This document shows, piece by piece, positions 32,803 to 40,519 of a DNA stretch of 53,571 nucleotides (position 1 is the first letter of the stretch; every line of letters starts with the position of its first letter). Source of the DNA: Lachnospiraceae bacterium (GTDB taxonomy: Bacteria; Bacillota; Clostridia; Lachnospirales; Lachnospiraceae); NCBI GenBank assembly GCA_016291405.1, contig JAEEXG010000012.1, forward strand, positions 1 through 53,571, written 5' to 3'. Both the position numbers and the translations under genes were made by a program. Under the pieces are notes generated by a model that saw nothing but the letters and a program-made list of their open reading frames with translations, was not told the DNA's origin and made no database searches.

Positions 32803-34446
32803 ATGCTTGAGTTCATAAAAGAATTGTTTAGAACGGAAGGAAAAAGGAATAAAAGAAAAAGCGTAGGCAAAGGAAAAATAACCGAGTCCGCAAATTTGCA
32901 AAAGTCCGCAGATATTCCATCTGAATCTACATATTCACAAAGATGGGAAAGCAGCTTTAGCAGTTTTTTAGAAGAGTTTTGCGGCGGAAAAGAAAGCCTG
33001 CTTCCAACAATCTACTGTTATTTGGCTAGTTCTTATGTCAAAACGGTGGTTCAGGCAACTCACGCAATAGCCGAATATATGAGCAGGCAGAATTTCAAAG
33101 GAATCTGCCACTTGGACAATCAGTTCAGGGAAACTACATCAATGAATTGGTATGTCGACTGGAAAAACTTTGACATAAAGTCTATTCATGTTGAAAGAGA
33201 AGAAGATCGTTTGCAGGTTTTAAGACTTGGAACATTTCATCCAAACGGGTATTTCCGTGAGAAATGCATAAGAGCGCTTAAAGGTGACAATGCTTCGCTT
33301 CCATATGTGATACTAAGACTTAACGACTGGGTTAAAGAAGTAAGGGCGGCGGCAGAAGAAACCTGCTTGAATGTTAAGAAACTTTCGGCTTCCGAAATAA
33401 TCATTTTTCTTCCATACCTTGAAAAAGTCAGGAACGGAGTGAGGGCAAACAGCGGTGCATTAGCGGGACTTGAAAAAGAATTTGCTGAATCCCTATCAAA
33501 AAATCCGCTTATAATTGACAAGACTTTTATAAGACAAAACGATGAAAAAAACAGAGAATCAGTCTATCGCTTTCTGGCAAACAATAAGCTATTAGAGAAA
33601 GAAAACGTAAATAGCATAATGTCCTGGGAGAAAAGTGGTCAGATTCAGAATCTGTTAATGACAATTCTCATAGAAAAATATACGCCTTCAATCCCGGAAC
33701 TCGATGAGTATATAAACAACAAGAGCGTAAACGTCCAGAAAAAGGCCTTGGAGCAAAAGTATAATCTCCTCAAGGATTATTGGGACGGACTTGAAAATCT
33801 TCTTTTATCACGGTCACTTAAAGTCAGGGAGATGACTCGTTACATTCTTAAAAAGCACACGCAGATTGATGCAAAAACATATTACACTAAACGTTTGGAA
33901 TCAGAATATAAAAATGTATGCATTCAGGGCATCGGAGAGTGTGGATCAGCGAAGGATGCGGATATCATCAGGCCTTATCTTGAGGAGTCCGATTCGTGTA
34001 TCGTTAAGGCTTCAATTCATGCAATCGCCTTGTTGCTTAAGGAGGATGCCATTGAGATTTACAAAAGGTTTCTTCCCGATAGTCGTGAAGTGGTGGCCCA
34101 TCAGGCGTATAAAGAAATTGCTGCTTATAACCTTAAATGCGGCGCTGAAAACCTGTACAATCTTTGCTTGACTACGCAGTCGGAACTTATGAAAGAAAAG
34201 TATGCATACAGACTGCTGAAGGAACCGGTTTGGGAAGCTCTTCCCTACATCCTGATGCTTTATTCCTGCGATGATGAAACAGTAAAAAGTATAATGAGAA
34301 GCATAACAGGCAACTTTCGGACATATGCAACATTGTCCTCAGGACAGGCTGAGCGGATAAAGAGCATTATGGATGCCCCAAGCTACGAGATTCCTGAGAA
34401 ACTAAAAGAAAAAATACTATTCAGCATGAAATATGCCATTAAGTAA
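32803..34446 (+). CDS. HEAT-repeat-like alpha-helical protein of unknown function
   Basis: This 547-aa protein has a short basic N-terminus (residues 1-35) and then a long helical region. The segments VIRLNDWVKEVRAAAEE-type helices (NDWVKEVRAAAEETC, about 165-180), IQGIGECGSAKDADIIRPYL (about 373-392) and VKASIHAIALLLKED (about 397-411) resemble HEAT or ARM repeats. Such scaffolds bind proteins or DNA; DNA glycosylase-like ALK families are also built this way but no catalytic feature was seen. Ribosome site GGGAGGA is 14 bases from the start, so the exact start is less sure. No transmembrane segment is seen. Confidence 0.6.
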   Translation: MLEFIKELFRTEGKRNKRKSVGKGKITESANLQKSADIPSESTYSQRWESSFSSFLEEFCGGKESLLPTIYCYLASSYVKTVVQATHAIAEYMSRQNFKGICHLDNQFRETTSMNWYVDWKNFDIKSIHVEREEDRLQVLRLGTFHPNGYFREKCIRALKGDNASLPYVILRLNDWVKEVRAAAEETCLNVKKLSASEIIIFLPYLEKVRNGVRANSGALAGLEKEFAESLSKNPLIIDKTFIRQNDEKNRESVYRFLANNKLLEKENVNSIMSWEKSGQIQNLLMTILIEKYTPSIPELDEYINNKSVNVQKKALEQKYNLLKDYWDGLENLLLSRSLKVREMTRYILKKHTQIDAKTYYTKRLESEYKNVCIQGIGECGSAKDADIIRPYLEESDSCIVKASIHAIALLLKEDAIEIYKRFLPDSREVVAHQAYKEIAAYNLKCGAENLYNLCLTTQSELMKEKYAYRLLKEPVWEALPYILMLYSCDDETVKSIMRSITGNFRTYATLSSGQAERIKSIMDAPSYEIPEKLKEKILFSMKYAIK

Positions 34447-34480
34447 TAAGGAGAATGGCATTTGAGAAGGCAGAAATCAA

Positions 34481-34519
34481 ATGGCTACTTGGAGTGGAAT
34501 AAGAGCGTCAGCTGAATAA
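34481..34519 (+). pseudogene. Truncated copy of SF0329 gene start
   Basis: ATGGCTACTTGGAGTGGAAT is nearly identical to the first bases of the gene at 30877 (one base differs in the first 26). The reading frame then diverges and stops after 12 codons (MATWSGIRASAE). This is a recombination or deletion remnant, not an intact gene. Confidence 0.75.
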
Positions 34520-34558
34520 TACGAGCATTTAAAAATGGAGAACGTTCAATTTTTTTGA

Positions 34559-34906
34559 TTGAAACGATTGATGAGGATAGCAAATAAAAGTATGTATGAT
34601 GTGATAAACGAAATCAGAAAACTGGAAGAAAAGTACGGTGAAGAGTTTAACTGGGGAACAGAGTTGAAAAGTGAATTCTTTGAGAATGAGCTTAAGAAAG
34701 AGGTGGTTCTTCTCTCAAACTCAAATGTTAAGGCGATAGCGAGAAGTTATTCAAATGATGATGTTCTCTTCGTGCTAGATGATAAGGTCTATCGCATATA
34801 TCATCTTACATATTCCGGAGGAACGCCTAGATATCAAGAATTCGTCGATGGGAAAACTGCTGTGGACTACATAGAAAAGGCTTACATAGAAGATTACTTA
34901 GGGTGA
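34559..34906 (+). CDS. Hypothetical protein, 115 aa
   Basis: Not recognised. The product reads as an N-terminal helix (YDVINEIRKLEEKYGEEF), then strands (VLFVLDDKVYRIYHLTYSGG) and a short helix near the end (TAVDYIEKAYIEDYLG). No membrane or signal segment. The reported start is TTG; ATG at 34571 or 34592 could be used instead, and none has a good ribosome site. It resembles small immunity-type proteins in composition, which is only a guess. It lies downstream of the SF0329 remnant in an accessory zone. Confidence 0.5.
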   Translation: MKRLMRIANKSMYDVINEIRKLEEKYGEEFNWGTELKSEFFENELKKEVVLLSNSNVKAIARSYSNDDVLFVLDDKVYRIYHLTYSGGTPRYQEFVDGKTAVDYIEKAYIEDYLG

Positions 34907-34915
34907 AACAAGGGA

Positions 34916-35443
34916 ATGGACAATTTACAATGGCAATGGGAAGAGGGCAGTGTGCTATACAAGATTGGGCCATATACTGCCACAAACAAAATATTTGAGG
35001 CTGTCTGCCGGGAAGTTTGCAGATACTATAGCGGGAAAGAAAACATTAAGACCTATAAGAGAAAATTTAAGTGGACGGGGAAATATTTAAATTGCACGAT
35101 AGCGTTTAATACTGCGCACTGGAATACATCCGGTCGGTCTGTTTGCTTTGATCCTTGTGCAGTCATGTATTCAAATGACATAACCGGTATGGAAAGAAAA
35201 GGCCTTTTAAAAGATCTTAGGTTTAAATACCGCTCAATCTTCAATGTGTATGAGATTGACCAAGCTATGTTCTATGAGATAATAGCCTATATAGACGAAA
35301 TGCTGGATAGCGTAAGAACTTTTGACTCTTATGATGGTTTCAAAAGACTTATGGAAGAGCATCTCAGGTCCTTTGAATGCGTTGGACTGGATGCCAATGG
35401 ACGGATATTTCTGGATAAAATCAAATCAAGCGAGCTAAACTAA
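34916..35443 (+). CDS. Hypothetical protein, 175 aa
   Basis: Not recognised. A mixed soluble protein with WQWEEGSVLYKIGPYTATN at the start, an acidic C-terminus and conserved-looking aromatic residues (CTIAFNTAHWNTSGRSVCFD, about residues 61-80). It begins nine bases after the previous gene and probably shares its transcript. A terminator follows. Confidence 0.55.
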   Translation: MDNLQWQWEEGSVLYKIGPYTATNKIFEAVCREVCRYYSGKENIKTYKRKFKWTGKYLNCTIAFNTAHWNTSGRSVCFDPCAVMYSNDITGMERKGLLKDLRFKYRSIFNVYEIDQAMFYEIIAYIDEMLDSVRTFDSYDGFKRLMEEHLRSFECVGLDANGRIFLDKIKSSELN

Positions 35444-35451
35444 AATGAAAC

Positions 35452-35480
35452 GCCCTTCCATATTAGGAAGGGCTTATTTT
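35452..35480. terminator. Bidirectional terminator before degV
   Basis: Stem GCCCTTCC / GGAAGGGC with a six-base loop ATATTA, then TTATTTTTAA. It lies between convergent stops at 35443 and 35480. Confidence 0.85.
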
Positions 35481-36325
35481 TAATTCTTAGAAAAGAAACC
35501 AATTGCGATAGCGCCGGGGCCTACGTGAGTGCCGATGGTGCTTCCGATTCGTGAACGGATCAAAAGGTCGGTTTCGTTATCTATTAAATACTTACAGTCT
35601 TCGATGTACTGAGTTAAAAGCGCATCGTTAAGTCCGCTGTAACCAATTACTATCGGAAGGGATTTATCGATTCCTCCGTATTTTTCAATGAGTTCATTAA
35701 GCATATTTGTGGCGCATTTAGAGCCTCTGGCCTTGCCTGCAATAACAACCTTTCCTTCTTCAACCGTAACAACAGGCTTAATGTTTAAAAGCGCCCCTGC
35801 CCAGGCTGTGGTGGGAGAGATGCGGCCGCCTTTCTTTAAGTACTCCAAAGTATCAAGCAAAGCAACCACGCGTACGCGTTTCTTTAATTCCAAAAGGGTC
35901 TCGTAAATTTCTTTTGCAGACTTTCCTTCGTCCCTTAATTTAGCGGCCTCTCTTAAAAGGCACTGCTGGGGAAGGGTAACCTGCAAAGAGTCGATTACAT
36001 ATACATTTTCAAATTCATCCGCCGCAATAGCTGCGTTTTGGTAGGTGCCTGATAATTCATGGCTTAAAGTAATTACAATCACATCATCGCCTGCTTCTTT
36101 GGCCTTTTTGTATTCAGCCTCAAAGTCGAAGGGCGGAACCTGTGATGTGGTTGGTAAGGTATCGTTTGAAACAAGTCTTTCGTAGAATTTGTCGACGCTT
36201 AATTCAAAGCGGTCTTTAAAGGATTCTTCGCCGAAAGAAATTGTCATGGGAAGCAAAGTAATATTTAGTTGTTTAGCTTCTTCCAAAGTGAAGTCGGAAG
36301 AAGTATCGGTTAAAATTCTAATCAT
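35480..36325 (-). CDS. DegV-family fatty-acid-binding protein
   Basis: The 281-aa protein carries the DegV fold that binds fatty acids for the FakA kinase system. It begins MIRILTDTSSDFTLEEAKQL, then LPMTISFGEESFKD (about residues 26-39) and VITLSHELSGTYQNA (about 83-97) with the Ser/Thr that positions the carboxylate. FakB-like proteins supply exogenous fatty acids to phospholipid synthesis; whether a FakA lies elsewhere is not visible. It sits directly after a MarR gene on the same strand (12 bases), so it may belong to its regulon. Confidence 0.87.
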   Translation of the reverse strand: MIRILTDTSSDFTLEEAKQLNITLLPMTISFGEESFKDRFELSVDKFYERLVSNDTLPTTSQVPPFDFEAEYKKAKEAGDDVIVITLSHELSGTYQNAAIAADEFENVYVIDSLQVTLPQQCLLREAAKLRDEGKSAKEIYETLLELKKRVRVVALLDTLEYLKKGGRISPTTAWAGALLNIKPVVTVEEGKVVIAGKARGSKCATNMLNELIEKYGGIDKSLPIVIGYSGLNDALLTQYIEDCKYLIDNETDLLIRSRIGSTIGTHVGPGAIAIGFFSKN

Positions 36326-36337
36326 GTTTTCTCCAAA

Positions 36338-36769
36338 TCAGTTTAAGTTTTCGATTGCGTCGGCAATGGAGTAGACTTCATTAACAAAGGTATCAATGCG
36401 TTCTTCTCCGAGCTTTGAACATACCTTATTCAGAATGTTCAAAATGCCTTCGTGCTCTTTTTGATAAATCTCTGTGCCTTTCTGTGTAATTTGAAGGCGC
36501 ACGCGTCGTTTGTCCACAGAATCCTTCGCACGTGTAATATAGCCGGTTCCTTCGAGATCTGTCAGAACCTTGTTCACCTGAGATTTAAGCATACCCGTCT
36601 TTTCGATAATGTCGGTTGCAGTGATGAAAGAATCTGCTTCTGCGTGAGTTAAGATGTTCAAAATGAACACTTCTCTGAATGAAAGGTATTTCACCATTCT
36701 CTCATTTCTCACTACTGCTGAAAGCTTTAGCCACGCTGTAAGCAGCTCTTCACAACTGTCTGTATACAT
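36338..36769 (-). CDS. MarR-family transcriptional regulator
   Basis: The 143-aa winged-helix protein shows the MarR core: SFREVFILNILTHAEAD, ITATDIIEKTGMLKSQVNKV (recognition helix region, about residues 52-71), DLEGTGYITRAKDSVDKRRV (wing, about 74-93). A longer frame begins at 36787, but the AGGAGGGAGAGG site falls between the two ATGs and selects 36769. A perfect palindrome over its -10 box suggests autoregulation. FabT-like MarR proteins control fatty acid genes, which would fit the adjacent degV; this is inference. Confidence 0.9.
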   Translation of the reverse strand: MYTDSCEELLTAWLKLSAVVRNERMVKYLSFREVFILNILTHAEADSFITATDIIEKTGMLKSQVNKVLTDLEGTGYITRAKDSVDKRRVRLQITQKGTEIYQKEHEGILNILNKVCSKLGEERIDTFVNEVYSIADAIENLN

Positions 36770-36795
36770 AAACCTCTCCCTCCTCATAGTAAAAT

Positions 36796-36839
36796 TAGTT
36801 CACAAAGTGAACTATATTATGTTTATTTGGTTTTGTCAA
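36796..36839 (-). promoter_or_regulatory. Promoter and perfect operator palindrome of the marR-degV operon
   Basis: On the minus strand TTGACA (36839-36834), 17 nt, TATAGT (36816-36811). TAGTTCAC-AAA-GTGAACTA (36796-36814) is a perfect 8-bp palindrome overlapping the -10, about 30-45 bases upstream of the gene. Confidence 0.82.
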
Positions 36840-36871
36840 CATTTATGTGCTAAACTGTTTATGGATTTACA

Positions 36872-37104
36872 ATTGGCAGGCGTGGAATTATGTATCGTTT
36901 TGAGACTTTATGGAGCCTCGGCACTTAACGAGCCGGACCAATGGGAACGGCGAGTTTAGTGAGCAGGCAGTTTTATTGCCTGCGGCCGTTGGTGCGGAGG
37001 GGAACAAGGTCCGGGGGACCTTGGTTCTGACCCGACCGAAGCGAAGCGTAGACCCTAAGCGAGAGCGGGTCGAAAAACAATACATAATTCTACGCCTGCC
37101 CAAT
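36872..37104. repeat. Structured interspersed element A (plus orientation)
   Basis: A 233-bp unit. Its ends form a long imperfect inverted repeat: GGCAGGCGTGGAATTATGTA continuing TCGTTTT on the left against AAAACAATACATAATTCTAC continuing GCCTGCC on the right (about 25 of 27 pairs). The centre holds a roughly 90-bp G+C-rich core (36978-37067) with the palindrome AAGGTCCGGGGGACCTT. The same core occurs inverted at 42623-42711 with different arms. It lies in the leader of the tetR gene, 23 bases ahead of its ATG. No coding sequence is seen in it. Confidence 0.82.
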
Positions 37105-37127
37105 ATAGAAAAATCAATGGAGACATA

Positions 37128-37682
37128 ATGGCTAACTTTACACAAAAGGCAATAAAAGAATCATTCATTAAACTATTAAACGAGCGTCCGTTATCAAAAA
37201 TAAGCGTTAAAGATATAGTGGAAGATTGCGGCATAAACAGAAATTCGTTTTACTATCATTTCCAGGATATTCCGGCACTTTTGGAGACTATAATTACAGA
37301 GCAGGCGGATGAACTTATAAGCAATTACCCTGAAATCGATTCCCTTGAAAAAGGATTGGAAGTTGCAACACAATTTGCAATTCAAAATAAGATGGCGGTT
37401 TTTCATATCTACAATTCCGTTAACCGTGATATGTATGAGCAGTACACCATGCGCCTTTGCAAGCATGTGGTGGGAAGATATTTGGAAGTTGCCTTTAAGG
37501 ATGAAAGCGTTTCAAAGGAAGATAAGGATTTGGCCATAAGGGTGGTTTCTTGCAGCCTATTCGGACTTGTGTATGACTGGCTAAGCTCAGGCATGAACGA
37601 AGAGCGCCCGGCTGATATAAAAAGAGTGTGCGAACTTTGCAAGGGAATCCCCGAAATGATAATTGAAAGAAGCAAAAATTAG
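37128..37682 (+). CDS. TetR-family regulator of the HdeD-MMPL operon
   Basis: The 184-aa protein has a TetR helix-turn-helix (about residues 5-50: KAIKESFIKLLNERPLSKIS, then VKDIVEDCGINRNSFYYHFQ) and a C-terminal domain with DhaS/TetR_C-like length. It precedes the HdeD-MMPL-heptad gene set after a terminator and should be a local repressor. Structured element A occupies its leader. Effector unknown. Confidence 0.87.
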   Translation: MANFTQKAIKESFIKLLNERPLSKISVKDIVEDCGINRNSFYYHFQDIPALLETIITEQADELISNYPEIDSLEKGLEVATQFAIQNKMAVFHIYNSVNRDMYEQYTMRLCKHVVGRYLEVAFKDESVSKEDKDLAIRVVSCSLFGLVYDWLSSGMNEERPADIKRVCELCKGIPEMIIERSKN

Positions 37683-37719
37683 ACATTTAAGTCCGTTTGC
37701 CTAAATTTTGGATAATTAA

Positions 37720-37758
37720 AAGCCTATGTTCAAATTTTGAACATGGGCTTATTTTTTG
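37720..37758 (+). terminator. Terminator of the TetR gene
   Basis: Stem AAGCCTATGTTCAAA / TTTGAACATGGGCTT with one G-T pair and almost no loop, followed by ATTTTTTG. It separates tetR from the membrane operon. Confidence 0.82.
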
Positions 37759-37838
37759 TCCATTTTTATAAGTCCTACGAGGGAGTATTGTGTCAGTGTA
37801 GAAAGAAGTTAAACGGATTTAAGGAGGTGTAAACCCAT

Positions 37839-38441
37839 ATGAACAAAGAAACATTCAGAAACATTCTTCCCATGAGGACAGCAAAAACAGGTTACATCGT
37901 TTTGTCCTTGGTTTTGTTTTTAATGGGTTTGTTTCTTTTGATATTCCCTAAGACCGTCGGAAACGTATTCGCAAATGTTTTGGGAATCGCGATGATCTTG
38001 TTCGGAGTGATAAAAGTAATCGGATATTTTTCAAAGGATTTATTCAGACTTGCTTTCCAATACGACTTGGCTTTTGGAGTTTTGATTATTTTAGTCGGCA
38101 TAGCAACAATCCATAGACCCGGTGAATTGCTTGAATTCCTTTGCATGGTAATCGGAGTTTTGATCTTAGCCGACGGACTTTTCAAAATCCAGATGTCCAT
38201 GGATGCAAAAGTATTCGGAATCCACAAATGGTGGCTTATCCTTTCTTTGGCAGTAATCGCGGGAGTATTCGGAGCCCTTCTTTTGTTTAACCCTACAGAA
38301 GGAAGCTTAGTAATAATGAGGCTAATCGGTGTGGCACTTATGGCAGAGGGAATCATGAACTTAGCGACCGTGCTCACCGCAGTAAAGATAATTAAACATC
38401 AAAAGAAAGATGTTTTGGAAGGAGTGTACAGAGAACTATGA
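37839..38441 (+). CDS. HdeD/DUF308-family membrane protein
   Basis: The 200-aa protein has six hydrophobic helices in three pairs (about residues 17-38, 42-62, 72-90, 94-115, 130-148, 155-180), the three-hairpin layout of the HdeD/DUF308 family. It is the first gene of an operon with MMPL and heptad-repeat proteins; overlap of four bases (ATGA) with the MMPL gene gives translational coupling. Acid resistance is the known role of E. coli HdeD, but here the role is probably tied to the MMPL exporter. Confidence 0.82.
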   Translation: MNKETFRNILPMRTAKTGYIVLSLVLFLMGLFLLIFPKTVGNVFANVLGIAMILFGVIKVIGYFSKDLFRLAFQYDLAFGVLIILVGIATIHRPGELLEFLCMVIGVLILADGLFKIQMSMDAKVFGIHKWWLILSLAVIAGVFGALLLFNPTEGSLVIMRLIGVALMAEGIMNLATVLTAVKIIKHQKKDVLEGVYREL

Positions 38442-40519
38442 AATTTGCAAAAGGAGTAGTTAAATCCCGTGTAATCATATTGATCGTGGCAATTTCTTTA
38501 ATGATCCCTTGTTTATACGGAATGCTTCATACAAGAATCAATTACGATATGCTTACCTATCTTCCAAAGACCATGGATACCGTTAAGGGCCAGGATATAT
38601 TGATGGAAGACTTCGGTAAAGGCGCTTTTTCCTTCGTGGTTATTGAAGGAATGAACAATAAGGACGTTAGCGCCCTGGCAGAAAAAATTAGAGGAATCGA
38701 CCATGTAGAGACCGTTCTTTGGTACGACTCATTCATGGATGTGGACATCCCAATGGAGATGCTTCCTGATAAGGTTTATGACTTATTTAACAAGGGCGAT
38801 GCCACAATGCTAGCCATTTTCTTTGATTCATCCACATCAGCGGATGTAACCATGGAAGCCATAAAGAACATTCGAAGCGTCTGCAACAAGGACTGCTTTG
38901 TATCCGGTATGTCGGCTCTGGTAACCGATTTAAAGGCTTTGTGTGAGCAGGAAGAACCTGTTTACGTAGGCATCGCGGTAGCACTTGCAGCCATTTCAAT
39001 GATGGTATTTCTTGATGGTTGGCTTGTTCCCTTTGTGTTCCTTGCAAGTATCGGAATGGCAATTGTCTATAACTTAGGTTCAAACATTTTCATGGGTGAG
39101 ATTTCATACATCACCAAAGCTTTGTCGGCAGTGCTTCAACTGGCCGTCACAATGGACTATTCAATCTTCCTTTGGGATTCATACAACGAAAAACTCACGA
39201 TGTATGAAGATCACAAAGAAGCCATGGCCTATGCAATAAAAGACACACTTACATCGGTTGTGGGAAGCTCCATCACAACAGTAGCAGGCTTTATAGCCCT
39301 TTGCTTTATGACCTTTACCCTCGGCGCTGACCTTGGAATTGTAATGGCTAAGGGCGTGCTTTTAGGAGTTATAGGATGTGTAACAATTTTACCATCACTT
39401 ATCCTTGTGCTTGATAAGCCCTTGCTTAAGACAAGACATAAACCCATTTTACCTAAGCAGGATAAGCTGGCAGGTTCAATTGTAAAGATTTTCCCCGTTT
39501 TGATTATTGCTTTCCTTGCAATCGTTGGCCCCGCTTACTACGGATATCATTCAACCCAGAATGAAGTTTACTACGACATGGGCGCCTGCCTTCCTCAGGA
39601 CATAGAGGTTGTTAGGGCCAACAAGAAACTGGCTGAAACCTTCAATGTAGCCTCCACACATATGCTTTTAACAGATTCTAAGTTACCGGAAAAAGAAACC
39701 AGAGAGATGCTTAAAGAAATTGAAAGCATTGACGGAATTCAAAAGGTAATCGGCATGGAAACAGTTGTGGGACCTTTAATTCCCGAAGCCATGATCCCTT
39801 CTGAAGTAACAGAAATGTTAGAGAGCGATAACTGGAAGCTTGTGCTTATTAACTCAGAATACGCCGTTGCAAGCGATGCGGTTAATGAGCAGATAAACGA
39901 AATTAATGAAATAGTTAAAAAGTATGACCAAAAGGGAATGTTAATCGGCGAAGCTCCCTGTATGAAAGATATGATAGAGACTACAGGACACGACTTTGAA
40001 GTAGTTAACATCGTATCAATCGCAGCAATATTCATAATCATCATGATTGTTGAAAAGAGCGCATTGCTCCCCATCATTTTGATTACTGTAATTGAAACCG
40101 CCATATTTATTAACTTAGGTCTTCCCCATTACCTAGGACAGACATTACCCTTTATCGCACCGATTTGCATAAGCACCATTCAGCTTGGCGCAACGGTTGA
40201 CTACGCAATCCTAATGACCACCAGGTACAAGACGGAGAGAAGAAACGGCCTTGATAAAAAAGAAGCCGTAAAGACAGCCCTTAAAACTTCAATCAATTCA
40301 ATAATCGTAAGCGGCATGGGCCTTTTCTGCTCCACATTTGGCGTAGCCCTTTATTCAAACATCGACATCATAAGCTCCATGTGCATGCTTATGGCAAGAG
40401 GCGCCATCATCAGTATGATCTGCGTAATATTTATTTTGCCTCCGTTACTTTTACTCTTTGACGGAGCAATCATTCATACAACACTTGGAATGAAACAGAA
40501 AGGAGAGGTTTTATCATGA
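38438..40519 (+). CDS. MMPL/RND-family transporter
   Basis: The 693-aa membrane protein has two repeats of one helix, a large extracytoplasmic domain and five helices, so about 12 transmembrane segments. Family-conserved sequences are LQLAVTMDYSIFLWDSYNEK (about residues 228-247, with the Asp-Tyr proton-relay motif) and LGATVDYAILMTTRYKTERR (about 582-601). MMPL proteins export lipids or glycolipids or act as drug pumps; the substrate is unknown. It overlaps both neighbours by four bases. Confidence 0.9.
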   Translation: MKFAKGVVKSRVIILIVAISLMIPCLYGMLHTRINYDMLTYLPKTMDTVKGQDILMEDFGKGAFSFVVIEGMNNKDVSALAEKIRGIDHVETVLWYDSFMDVDIPMEMLPDKVYDLFNKGDATMLAIFFDSSTSADVTMEAIKNIRSVCNKDCFVSGMSALVTDLKALCEQEEPVYVGIAVALAAISMMVFLDGWLVPFVFLASIGMAIVYNLGSNIFMGEISYITKALSAVLQLAVTMDYSIFLWDSYNEKLTMYEDHKEAMAYAIKDTLTSVVGSSITTVAGFIALCFMTFTLGADLGIVMAKGVLLGVIGCVTILPSLILVLDKPLLKTRHKPILPKQDKLAGSIVKIFPVLIIAFLAIVGPAYYGYHSTQNEVYYDMGACLPQDIEVVRANKKLAETFNVASTHMLLTDSKLPEKETREMLKEIESIDGIQKVIGMETVVGPLIPEAMIPSEVTEMLESDNWKLVLINSEYAVASDAVNEQINEINEIVKKYDQKGMLIGEAPCMKDMIETTGHDFEVVNIVSIAAIFIIIMIVEKSALLPIILITVIETAIFINLGLPHYLGQTLPFIAPICISTIQLGATVDYAILMTTRYKTERRNGLDKKEAVKTALKTSINSIIVSGMGLFCSTFGVALYSNIDIISSMCMLMARGAIISMICVIFILPPLLLLFDGAIIHTTLGMKQKGEVLS

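Noticed and set aside
36910-37128. Small frame across element A
   Set aside because: It follows the palindromic G+C-rich core in an arbitrary frame; the same core gives unrelated peptides in element B.
38787-39083. Minus-strand frame inside the MMPL gene
   Set aside because: Shadow of the MMPL coding sequence without independent start signals.
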